Source: Flavivirga jejuensis
GTDB lineage: Bacteria; Bacteroidota; Bacteroidia; Flavobacteriales; Flavobacteriaceae
NCBI RefSeq assembly: GCF_030540765.1
Contig: NZ_JAUOEL010000007.1
Span: 344,866-408,865, forward strand
Reading direction: 5' to 3'
DNA: 64,000 bases
In this document: positions 9,135 to 16,901 of the stretch, one piece after another
How the letters are laid out: each line of letters begins with the position of its first letter
Position numbering within the stretch: the first letter of the stretch is position 1
Made by a program: the position numbers and the translations under genes
Notes under the pieces: generated by a model
What the model was told of the DNA's origin: nothing
What the model saw: only the letters and a program-made list of their open reading frames with translations
The model's database searches: none

Positions 9135-11522
9135 TTAAAATTGAGTGGTGAGTTTTAAATACAAAGCCCTGCCTGGTCGTTGTAAACCATATAAATCAAA
9201 AGTCTTTGCGTTCGTAATATTTTGTGTTTCTATAGTTAAGGCATTCTTACTATCTATTTTATAGGTTATACCAACAGCATGTGTTGTTTGCTTTGGTACT
9301 TCTATTTTATATTGCGATAAACCTGAACTTTCCCAACCAATAAAAAAAGAGTGTACATAACGGGCATTCCAAAATAAAGATAGTTGGTCATTTTTTTTCA
9401 ATACATTTTGTAATTGGTATTCTGCTCCACCATTAACAAAGAAGTAAGGTTCATTTGGTATTCGATCATCCTTAAACAATGAAAAAGGACCTGTATCGGA
9501 AGTATTGAAGTAAGATAAGTAGGTAGTGTTGGCGTTTAAACTAAATCCTTTAACAAAATCTTTTATTTTTCCACCTAATTCTACACCCTGCGAGTTGGCA
9601 CTCCATACATTTTGATATTCACCAAAACCTTCGGTATCTACAACCAAAAATATAAGATTATCTATCTTACGTATAAAGAAGTTTCCCTGTAGTTCCCATT
9701 GTGTAGTATGGTTGATATTGTTTTTATAATGCCATTGTAGGTTGACATTGTGACTACTTTCCGGTACTAGCTCTAAGTTTTTTAACGTCTTTTGTCCATC
9801 TCCAAAAATTTCATCTTGTTGTGGTAATCGGTACGCATACTCGTAACTTATTTTAGTAGAAAAACGGGAAGACCAATCATATCTTAATCCATTGCCTGCA
9901 CCGAAATTGTTAGCAGAACGTTTATCTATATTCACTATTTCTAGGCTAGGATCCAGCGACTCGATTCGTATATTTTGTTGGTAATTTTTTACAAAAGCAA
10001 TGTTTTGCAATTTTCCTTCGTTAAAATCTGCTGTGTATTCTAGTCCAGTAACAAAATCAAAAAGGTAATAATCATCTAAAGCCTCATCAAACCGTCCATC
10101 TACTAATAAATCATCTCCAGTACGGTAGGTATACGTAGGTGCAAGAGCTAATTTTAATATGTGATTATTATTAATAGCATACACTGTTTGTTGTCTGGCA
10201 AACCAATTTTTGCTTTTGGTAATTAAATTATCGGCATCGCCAAACTCACCTGCTATACTGTTCTCTCTTACAATTTCTCCAAACCAATTGTATAAATTAT
10301 AGCCTAGGTCTAAAGATTCTCGTTCGGTATAGTTGTAACCTCCATTAAGGTTTAACTTCCAACGGTCTGCTATGTTTATGTTGTATCGTAGATTAGTACC
10401 AACCGAAAAATTGGTAAAATGCACTTCACCAAATGGATTGCCCGCTACCGCATTGTTGATACCAAAATCGGGGTAGCTAATAAGTCCTGGAGATTGGCTA
10501 TTTTGCACTTCATTGGTATAATTACCAAAATAGCTTTCTACACTTAATTCATTTGCCCATTTTTTGTTTCGGATACCTAATCTTAGGTTTGTACCATAAG
10601 CACAGTAGGCATCATGAAATCGTTCTACTGTTTCTTGATGTAATTGCCCTTCATCATTATCAACAGCAACATCTATTTTGTAATTGTTGTCCGTGTAGTC
10701 GTAAAAACCAGCAACATTAAAAAAAAGTCCTGTTTTATCACTAACATAACCAATACTACCTATGGCACGATGAGTATTGAAAGATCCTAATTGATAGGAT
10801 GCCGACCCCGACCAGCCATTACGTTCTTTTAAGGGGACTAGATTTACGGCACCACCCAAAGCATCCGCTCCAAATACTATAGGTACCATGCCTTTGTATA
10901 ATTCAATTCTACTAATAGCGTTTACAGGAACATTGGCAATACCAAAGGCATAGGATGAAAAATTCAAAGGAATACCATCGTAAAAAAACCGAACTTTATC
11001 CCCTGACAAACCGTTAAGTGAGAATCGAGTATTAGAGCCTAATCCTCCACTACGTTGTACCGTTACACCTTCGGTTTTTGCCAACACTTCTCCCAAATCT
11101 GCAGATTGAAGCTTAACTTTTTTGGTTTCGATAACTCCTACCGCTTGTGCTGTATGCTCTAATTTTCTCTTTTCGGTCTCCGCACTGATGACTACTTCGC
11201 TCAAACTGGTGACATCTTCTTCAAGGGTAAAATTTACAGAGGTCAATGGGGCATCTTGGATACGAACGGATTTCGTTTGGGTTTTATACCCTACCATTTT
11301 AGCAGAGATACGATAGGTTCCGTTAGGCAATTTCTGTAAATTATAATTGCCTTCCTCATCCGTGGCAGTAGCCATATTAAGGGAGTCTATGATAACATGT
11401 GCATATATAGCCGGTTCTCCGGAGGAATCCGTGACCTTACCATGAATCGCAAAAGTATTGTTGTTTTGTGACATTAATTGGATGCCTTGTGTAAACAAAA
11501 GCAATGCTATAATATATTTCAT
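9135..11522 (-). CDS. TonB-dependent receptor, cassette 2
   Basis: This 795-residue receptor has a signal peptide and a carboxypeptidase-regulatory-like domain (about residues 25-105, GEPAIYAHVIIDSLNMATATDEE pattern). The plug contains GIPLNFSSYAFGIANVPVN and GADALGGAVNLVP, and a long barrel ends in an aromatic strand (ALYLKLTTQF). Layout and length match the cassette 1 receptor, and the plug segments align closely, but loops differ, so the two probably take different ligands. The start lies four bases after the FecR stop, consistent with one transcript. Siderophore import is the likely role, judged from the sigma/FecR/DUF4374 context. Confidence 0.9.
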   Translation of the reverse strand: MKYIIALLLFTQGIQLMSQNNNTFAIHGKVTDSSGEPAIYAHVIIDSLNMATATDEEGNYNLQKLPNGTYRISAKMVGYKTQTKSVRIQDAPLTSVNFTLEEDVTSLSEVVISAETEKRKLEHTAQAVGVIETKKVKLQSADLGEVLAKTEGVTVQRSGGLGSNTRFSLNGLSGDKVRFFYDGIPLNFSSYAFGIANVPVNAISRIELYKGMVPIVFGADALGGAVNLVPLKERNGWSGSASYQLGSFNTHRAIGSIGYVSDKTGLFFNVAGFYDYTDNNYKIDVAVDNDEGQLHQETVERFHDAYCAYGTNLRLGIRNKKWANELSVESYFGNYTNEVQNSQSPGLISYPDFGINNAVAGNPFGEVHFTNFSVGTNLRYNINIADRWKLNLNGGYNYTERESLDLGYNLYNWFGEIVRENSIAGEFGDADNLITKSKNWFARQQTVYAINNNHILKLALAPTYTYRTGDDLLVDGRFDEALDDYYLFDFVTGLEYTADFNEGKLQNIAFVKNYQQNIRIESLDPSLEIVNIDKRSANNFGAGNGLRYDWSSRFSTKISYEYAYRLPQQDEIFGDGQKTLKNLELVPESSHNVNLQWHYKNNINHTTQWELQGNFFIRKIDNLIFLVVDTEGFGEYQNVWSANSQGVELGGKIKDFVKGFSLNANTTYLSYFNTSDTGPFSLFKDDRIPNEPYFFVNGGAEYQLQNVLKKNDQLSLFWNARYVHSFFIGWESSGLSQYKIEVPKQTTHAVGITYKIDSKNALTIETQNITNAKTFDLYGLQRPGRALYLKLTTQF

Positions 11523-11526
11523 ATTC

Positions 11527-12138
11527 TTATGCTATGTAAGGTTCAATACTAAAATCACCTTTTAACATGCTAAATATTTTTGGAACTGAACGATGAGGAG
11601 TATTATCGGCTATAAGTGTAGATTTATGGTTATTACCCATTAAATAATAGGTCTGTTTAGGTATTAAAATATAGGTATTATCACCTACTTTAATTGTTTT
11701 TTTAGATTTGGAGTCATTATTTAATTTTAAGCTTCCGTTAAATTGTAGGCTAAAGACATCACCTGTTATTTTTACATGGGTTTCATCCCCGCCATAAACA
11801 AAAAGGTTATTGGATTGTTGTTCGGTAATAGCCTCTGCCATGGATGTATTACTGGTCGTGGAAAAACGACCTGCAAAGAAAACAGCGATAATAAAACATG
11901 CTACAGCTGTATAACGCATAACCGTTCTATACAATGGCAAAACTTTTGATTTCGATTGATGTTCGAATAAAGTTGTGTGAAGTTTTTGTTTGATATTTTG
12001 AATGGAATCGCCGAATTCTTCTTCGGAAAGGGTCATATGGTCATCTTCGACCAACAACCATAGTTCAATTTCCTTTTTTTCGGCATCGGTACATTTACCT
12101 TGGTTATATTTTTTGAGCAGTTCTTTGGTGATTTTCAT
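11527..12138 (-). CDS. FecR-type anti-sigma factor, cassette 2
   Basis: The ~203-residue protein begins MKITKELLKKYNQGKCTDAE, a typical FecR-like N-terminus with acidic helices. One membrane helix follows (YTAVACFIIAVFFAGRFS), then a periplasmic beta-rich region ending near the C-terminus with FSIEPYIA. The ATG at 12138 is preferred over an upstream start at 12177, because it matches the conserved MK-leader of the paralogue at 6043-6696. It should restrain the sigma factor encoded 70 bases upstream and relay a signal from the receptor encoded directly downstream. Confidence 0.8.
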   Translation of the reverse strand: MKITKELLKKYNQGKCTDAEKKEIELWLLVEDDHMTLSEEEFGDSIQNIKQKLHTTLFEHQSKSKVLPLYRTVMRYTAVACFIIAVFFAGRFSTTSNTSMAEAITEQQSNNLFVYGGDETHVKITGDVFSLQFNGSLKLNNDSKSKKTIKVGDNTYILIPKQTYYLMGNNHKSTLIADNTPHRSVPKIFSMLKGDFSIEPYIA

Positions 12139-12208
12139 ACTTGTGCTTTTATAGTATATCGCACAAAAGGATACCAACCCTGAGCCTTAAGTCAAAAAAA
12201 AAGATTTA

Positions 12209-12790
12209 TTAAAAATTTGAGTAGAAAAATAGAAGCACCGTATAAGAGTATTCAGTAATATTTTCCCGTAAATACCTTAGTGCCTTGGTCATGTGGCTTT
12301 CTACCGTTTTAACGGAAATAACCAATTGCGATGCAATTTTTTTATTGCTCAGCCCTTGTTCTCTACTCAATAGATATACCGTTTTGCAGGTCTTGGGAAG
12401 CTGTTCTACAAGTGTATCCACTTTGGTTTGCAGTTCAGCAACGGCATAATCGTCTTCCGTGGTATTGACAACATCAGAGAGCAATTCCATATCTTCAACA
12501 TGGTGTAGCGCTTGCCTATGTTTCTTTCTAAAAAAATCTATAGTTTTTAGTTTTGTGGCTCTTATCAAGTATTTTTCAATGGAACCATCTGTATTATATA
12601 TTTGGTTTCTTCGTTCCCAAATCGACCTAAAAATATCATGTACTATTTCCTCTGAATCTTCCCTATGTTGTATTCGGCTATAGCAGATAGTAAACAATTT
12701 ACGTGCGTAACCTTCGTAAAGCGTATCAAAACCCTTTTGGGTTCTAAAATCTGTAGGGGTTTTATAAATTTGGGCCTTTTTCAAAAACAA
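12209..12790 (-). CDS. ECF RNA polymerase sigma factor, cassette 2
   Basis: This 193-residue FecI-like sigma factor shows region 2 in HREDSEEIVHDIFRSIWERR and EKYLIRATKLKTIDFFRKK, and region 4 in LPKTCKTVYLLSREQGLSNKKIA with the recognition helix SVKTVESHMTKALRYL. It is a clear paralogue of the cassette 1 sigma factor. It opens the second cassette, ~60 bases downstream of the perfect palindrome at 12851-12873. The C-terminus has an unusual hydrophobic/aromatic extension (SYTVLLFFYSNF). Confidence 0.9.
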   Translation of the reverse strand: MFLKKAQIYKTPTDFRTQKGFDTLYEGYARKLFTICYSRIQHREDSEEIVHDIFRSIWERRNQIYNTDGSIEKYLIRATKLKTIDFFRKKHRQALHHVEDMELLSDVVNTTEDDYAVAELQTKVDTLVEQLPKTCKTVYLLSREQGLSNKKIASQLVISVKTVESHMTKALRYLRENITEYSYTVLLFFYSNF

Positions 12791-12850
12791 GTTTTGCCAT
12801 TTAGTACTTAATGTACTTTAAAGGGCTACATTTTTTTGTCAAAGATAATG

Positions 12851-12873
12851 TTATTTGGAATAATTCCAAATAA
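12851..12873. promoter_or_regulatory. 23-bp perfect palindrome upstream of second sigma gene
   Basis: Same sequence as 7447-7469: two 11-base arms around a central A. Here it lies 61-83 bases upstream of the sigma ATG at 12790, a plausible operator distance. The exact conservation of the arms, in a repeat that has accumulated substitutions elsewhere, fits a protein-binding site. Confidence 0.55.
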
Positions 12874-13070
12874 GCATCAAATACTTTTATGAAACCCTCT
12901 TTTAATGTCTTTTAAAATTAGATATCATATTATTATTATAACCTACAGAAATACTCTTGAAGTTCTTTGGAAATTCAGTATACAAGACTTAAGTCATGTC
13001 TGTTATAAAGTGAATTATATATACTTTTAGTATGATAGCTAGTAAGACCATACATCAAGAAATAAAATAA

Positions 13071-13103
13071 TCGACCCTTACCCTAAAAGAAAGCAAAGGC
13101 CGA
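13071..13103 (-). other. Intercistronic hairpin, copy 3 of 3
   Basis: Stem TCGACC/GGCCGA on the plus strand. Read as minus-strand RNA the single changed base gives a G-U wobble pair, so the stem is kept on the transcribed strand but not on the other. This supports function as minus-strand RNA. Confidence 0.45.
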
Positions 13104-13141
13104 AAACAATCTAAATAAAAGGTGATGATTTTATATAATTA

Positions 13142-13855
13142 CTACCACAATTTGTTTATAACAAGTGGTCCTTGTTCAAAAGTAATTACAACTGTAAAAT
13201 CATCAACCGAATTTTGCTTTAACACATCGGTTACCCAATTGTTAATACTGGTGTCCCAGGTATATGCAGAGAAATAATTAGAGCCATCAAAAGTACCTCT
13301 ATAAAGTATTGTACCATACCCATCTAAAGCAGTGTATGGTGTTACCTCTTTAGTGTCCATATCGATAGACACTGTATGGTTTATTGAGGTGTCTCCCCAC
13401 CAATCCCATGCGTCATCATAGGCATCTGCCCATACAGCTTCATCATAATTCATTACTATCTTATTATCATATACATAAACAATTCTACCTCCATATGTTA
13501 AATCAGGAATTGCATCGGTATAATCAAATTCAAAACTAGAATCAAAACTTCCATTTTGGTCCATCTTTAATAACACAAAAGGAGAACCAAATTCATCACT
13601 ATCTATATTAAAATAATTATAGAAAAATCCGTTTTCTATATTTGGTTGTATATACCTGTTCCCATTTTCGTCGGTCACAGGCCAATAACCTGCATTAAGT
13701 AAACGGTCGTCTTGTTCATATGTTAAGGTTCCTGTTGAGGGGTCGAACACAGCTACGGTAGCCCCTTCTTCTGGAAACAAATTTTCGCAACAACTTTCAA
13801 TATAGTAATTCACTGGCCAAGCAACTTTCTCATTTAACGCAAACCCTATTCCTGT
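13142..13855 (-). pseudogene. Truncated DUF4374-like gene, third copy
   Basis: Residues align with the C-terminal ~55 percent of the cassette 2 lipoprotein: the CCENLF cysteine pair, LLNAGYWP, NGNRYIQPN, and AYDDAWDWWGD, ending NKLW. The homology continues upstream past the nominal GTG at 13813 (frame GFALNEKVAWPV) to about 13855. There it breaks off abruptly into unrelated oxidoreductase sequence in another frame. Signal peptide and N-terminal half are missing, so it cannot make a working lipoprotein. It is the remains of a third tandem cassette. Confidence 0.8.
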
Positions 13856-14063
13856 CTATAAATCCTTTTAATAAGGCGGGGGCTGTACCCCACCAATTTG
13901 GATAAACAAAAACAAGATGTTTTGCTTTTTTTATTAATTCCCAAACCATGAGCAAATCTGGCTCTGACTCCGTTCTTTTCCTATACCCATATTTCAAGTT
14001 TAGAGAAAATTCTAAATCAGCTAAATGGATGAGTTGACAATCCGCTTTAGAATAAGTTAACTC
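13856..14063 (-). pseudogene. Fragment of a flavodoxin-fold NAD(P)H oxidoreductase gene
   Basis: In one open frame on the minus strand, ~68 residues can be read, including LIHLADLEFSLNLKYGY, KAKHLVFVYPNWWGTAPALL and KGFID. The YPNWWGTAPALLKGFID stretch is the hallmark of the MdaB/Kef-ancillary family of NAD(P)H:quinone oxidoreductases. The frame has no start: a TAG lies at 14064-14066. It is cut at its 3' side exactly where the DUF4374 fragment begins. It is therefore a doubly truncated remnant joined to another broken gene. In related genomes this oxidoreductase type often lies near Crp-like regulators and CMD proteins, as here. Confidence 0.7.
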
Positions 14064-14171
14064 CTATTTTATATTGTTCGACTAAAGCGGAACATAAACT
14101 CTATTTATATGTATATCAATTAATTAATAGTGTGTTTTTTATGATTTTTAATAAAAGTACTCGTTCATCTA

Positions 14172-14624
14172 CTACTTTGTTACTTTATAATTTCCTGCGG
14201 TAGATTTGAAAGTTCTCATTAACCTTGTCCAGGTATTTATTTGAGAAATAGCTAAAGTTAGATTACAGATTTCTTCTGTGCTAAAAAATCTCGTTAATGA
14301 ATCAAAAATTTCATTTGAAATATCTGTTTTACTTAATTCTGTTAGTGATTCTGTAAACTGAAGAACTGCTTTTTCTTTATCTGTAAAGAACGACGTTTCA
14401 TTCCAAACACTAAGCGTTGACGTTCTTAATTCGGTTTCTCCAGTATGTTTTAACTCTTTGTAGTGCATATCAACACAATATGCACATTTGTTAATTTGAG
14501 CCACTCGTAAACGTATTAGTTCTAAAAGTTGAAAATCTAATGATGAGTTATTGATATAATTTTCAGTAGATATCATATTACCCATCATTTCTTTTGGGAT
14601 TTCATTAAATGTAATTCGTTCCAT
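14172..14624 (-). CDS. Carboxymuconolactone decarboxylase/AhpD-like protein
   Basis: The 150-residue all-helical protein carries the redox motif CAYC (Cys47, Cys50) followed by His54 (VDMHYKEL), the signature of AhpD-like members of the CMD family. Later pieces (DKEKAVLQFTESLTEL, NLTLAISQINTWTRL) also match. Such proteins act as alkylhydroperoxidase-type antioxidants; the exact substrate is unknown. It lies downstream of a Crp/Fnr regulator gene on the same strand. An inverted repeat (14669-14685) lies between the two. Confidence 0.85.
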   Translation of the reverse strand: MERITFNEIPKEMMGNMISTENYINNSSLDFQLLELIRLRVAQINKCAYCVDMHYKELKHTGETELRTSTLSVWNETSFFTDKEKAVLQFTESLTELSKTDISNEIFDSLTRFFSTEEICNLTLAISQINTWTRLMRTFKSTAGNYKVTK

Positions 14625-14668
14625 AATTTTATTGTTTTAATTTTGAAACAAACGTATTACATGTGTAC

Positions 14669-14685
14669 GTCTTAAAAATTAAGAC
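14669..14685. promoter_or_regulatory. Inverted repeat between Crp-like and CMD genes
   Basis: Arms GTCTTAA/TTAAGAC around AAA, about 45 bases upstream of the CMD start and just after the Crp-like stop. It could be an operator for the adjacent Crp/Fnr-type regulator or a weak terminator; there is no following T-run on the minus strand, which favours an operator. Inference only. Confidence 0.3.
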
Positions 14686-14702
14686 ATCTTAAGAAATAAA
14701 AT

Positions 14703-15333
14703 TTATTTAGTTTTTCTTAATTCGCTTAAATATTCAGGTGTCATTTTTAAATAAGAAGCTAACATATATTGAGGAACTCTTTGAATAAAATTTTGGAAAG
14801 AAATTAATAAAACCATGATACCTGTCTTTACTTTTCATTTGTAAATAAAAATCATGTCTACGCTTATTGGCAATTAGCATATTTTCAGTAACAATTCTAA
14901 AGAATCGCTCTAGTTGAGGAATTGAAAAATAAAGTTCCTCTAAAACATCTTTATTAAATAGTAATAGTTGTGTTTTTTCAATGGCTTGTATGTATAAACG
15001 AGATGGGGTTTGCGTAATATAACTTTCCATATTTGTTAACCACCAATTTTCAAGAGCAAATTGAGTTATTTTTTCATTCCCTTTATGGTCAATGTGAAAA
15101 GAACGAATTAATCCACTTATAATGAAATATTTGCTTTTACAGATTTGTCCTTGTTGAAGAATATATTCTTGTTTTTGAAATGTTTTTGATTCTAGTTTGG
15201 TATAAATCTCATCGATTGCTGTATTACTAAAATCTACGTATCGATTAAAATAATTTTTGAGTTGCTCTTTATCAGTGTTTAATTTCATTGAAATAATGTC
15301 TGTTAATGCATTCCTGATTACCTTTTTAAACAA
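14703..15333 (-). pseudogene. Crp/Fnr-family regulator with C-terminal frameshift
   Basis: The N-terminal cyclic-nucleotide-binding-like domain is intact (KQEYILQQGQICKSKYFIISGLI, then ALENWWLTNMESY), followed by the dimer helix (RRHDFYLQMKSKDRYHGFINFFP). The frame then runs into nonsense and stops at 14734. One base removed from a TTTT run near 14800 restores FIQRVPQYMLASYLKM, TPEYLSELRKTK and a stop at 14703, the expected helix-turn-helix end. Either the gene is inactivated or the run is a sequencing error. An ATG at 15288 (MKLNTDKEQL) is a likely true start, since most relatives begin there. It would control the neighbouring CMD and oxidoreductase genes. Confidence 0.75.
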
Positions 15334-15609
15334 AAAGACATTTATGAAAGTTACTTTACATTTAGGTGTGTGACTTGTTCATAATGATCAATATAAGAAA
15401 CTTATGACAAGGTACTGAGTAAGTATAAAAACTAATCAGTATAAATTATTCTCTAAACAGCACCAAATTTTAGAGTTTAGTTAAAATAATGTTAAAAAGG
15501 GGCTAATTCGGGGGCACTAAATTTTTAGACTTCTTAAAAGCCCTTTAAAACTTGACAAAACAGAAGTTATGGATAGTTCCTCTTTCTCCGCTGAGGAATT
15601 ACCAAAAGC

Positions 15610-15638
15610 CGATAAATATAGTGTTTATCGATTTTTTT
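15610..15638 (+). terminator. Hairpin followed by T-run in the gap 15334-15755
   Basis: Stem CGATAAA/TTTATCG with a 7-base loop followed by A and seven T's, the form of a factor-independent terminator on the plus strand, though no plus-strand gene ends here. A second hairpin (TGCCTAAA/TTTAGGCA, 15679-15700) lies nearer the AraC stop and may end the minus-strand AraC transcript. Apart from these two hairpins I see nothing convincing in the 422-base gap. Confidence 0.4.
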
Positions 15639-15755
15639 AATTTTATCAATTGCTAAATAATAGCAAAAAATGAATCATGCCTAAAAGTTGTGTTTAGGCA
15701 AAAATTCTGGTTAATCTGAATAAAAAGAATTCTACATTTTTTGACGTCTCTAAAA

Positions 15756-16736
15756 TCATTTTCTAACTTGACTAGGACTAATTCCAAATTTTCGTTTAAA
15801 TGCCGTAGAAAAATGTTGTGGATTTTTATAGCCTATTTTATCTGAAACTTCATTGATGGATAGTTGTTGATTCCGCAGCATTTTTTTAGCCTGTTCCATT
15901 TTCGTGTCTCTTATGTACCCGAAAACAGTTGTCCCAAATACATTTTTAAATTCTTTTTTCAATGTGCATTCGTTTGTACTCACTATTCTTGCTAAATCGG
16001 ACAAACACATTGGGCTATTTAACTCACTTAAAATTATTTCCCTAGCATAATACATCTTATCAATAATAGTTTTAGAAGTATTCGCATTGACAAAACATAC
16101 GTCACACAATCTAATTTGATCCAATTGTAACAATAAAAGTTCTAAAACTTTAGCTTCCAAAAATAACTGCCTGTATTTACTTTTCCATGAGCAGTTTATT
16201 ATTTCGTTTATGATGACGAGCATTGGAGATGTTATAGGGTGATTATGTGGACTTAAAAAGCCTATTTCTTTATTCTGTATTATTTTTTTGAACATATCAA
16301 ATAAACCATCATCAGGTAGATATTGCTCAAAAAAAGTTGGCTTAAGATTTATCTCAAAAATGTACATATCTGGTGAATTCCATTCCATTTTTCCTCGAAT
16401 ATGATTACAATAAAAAATGTTATGCGTATTGTTTCCGATAGAAAAATTGTTAGGTAGACTATTTATTGAAGTATTCGAACTTCCTTGAAGAGTAAAATGC
16501 ATTTCCACCGTTTCTTCATCAAACTCAAAAAACAGTGTTGTCTTTTCCGAAAACGTACTACTGCCATAACCTATCTTGAAATTATCCAATATAATTTCTT
16601 TATACCTCCCCTTTAAATCTTTGTAATCGAAAAACATGTCCAACTCATGAATACCTACGTCATCAATACTGTATTCATGTTTTCCAGATTCAAACACAAT
16701 ATTCTCAACATCTTTTAAATGTAATTTTAATCCCAT
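15756..16736 (-). CDS. AraC-family (PchR-like) transcriptional regulator
   Basis: The ~326-residue regulator has an N-terminal sensing domain without a recognisable motif. The C-terminal ~100 residues form a double helix-turn-helix (LARIVSTNECTLKKEFKNVF, then EVSDKIGYKNPQHFSTAFKR and FGISPSQVRK). The family member PchR senses ferric siderophore and activates the matching receptor gene. The ATG at 16736 is chosen over one at 16799, because the upstream 63 bases hold a two-copy direct repeat that looks like the operator. It is divergent from the TonB receptor gene at 16902, its likely target. Confidence 0.85.
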   Translation of the reverse strand: MGLKLHLKDVENIVFESGKHEYSIDDVGIHELDMFFDYKDLKGRYKEIILDNFKIGYGSSTFSEKTTLFFEFDEETVEMHFTLQGSSNTSINSLPNNFSIGNNTHNIFYCNHIRGKMEWNSPDMYIFEINLKPTFFEQYLPDDGLFDMFKKIIQNKEIGFLSPHNHPITSPMLVIINEIINCSWKSKYRQLFLEAKVLELLLLQLDQIRLCDVCFVNANTSKTIIDKMYYAREIILSELNSPMCLSDLARIVSTNECTLKKEFKNVFGTTVFGYIRDTKMEQAKKMLRNQQLSINEVSDKIGYKNPQHFSTAFKRKFGISPSQVRK

Positions 16737-16740
16737 AATC

Positions 16741-16780
16741 TTATTCCGTTTGGCGTAAATTTTATTCCGTACAGCGTAGT
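16741..16780. promoter_or_regulatory. Two-copy direct repeat, probable AraC operator
   Basis: TTATTCCGTnnnGCGTA occurs twice, starting at 16741 and 16762, 21 bases apart (two DNA turns). That is the classic arrangement for an AraC-family protein binding direct half-sites on one helix face. It sits between the AraC start and the divergent receptor. A looser AT-rich dyad (ATTTAG ... CTAAAT, about 16815-16842) nearer the receptor could be a second, iron-responsive site. Confidence 0.55.
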
Positions 16781-16901
16781 TGATGTAATCATTTGACAAC
16801 TACATTTGCGTCGTAAATTTAGTTATTTATAATTAATCTAAATAATATTTTCTTGTATTCTTATAATGTTCAAAGTCCAAAAATTAACCAAAATTATTAC
16901 C

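Larger units (their letters stand above)
12851..13152. repeat. ~300-bp direct repeat, copy B (pairs with 7447-7750)
   Basis: Near-identical to 7447-7750, from the palindrome through the DUF3325 fossil (13032-13051) and hairpin to the last codons of the DUF4374 fragment. The stretch 12791-13141 has no gene of its own. A short open frame after the fossil ATG in copy A is broken by an indel in copy B, so it is unlikely to be a peptide gene. Confidence 0.85.

Noticed and set aside
15569..15640. A 23-codon plus-strand frame in the gap before the AraC gene
   Set aside because: It runs into the T-rich tail of a hairpin and has no conserved feature; chance is the best explanation.
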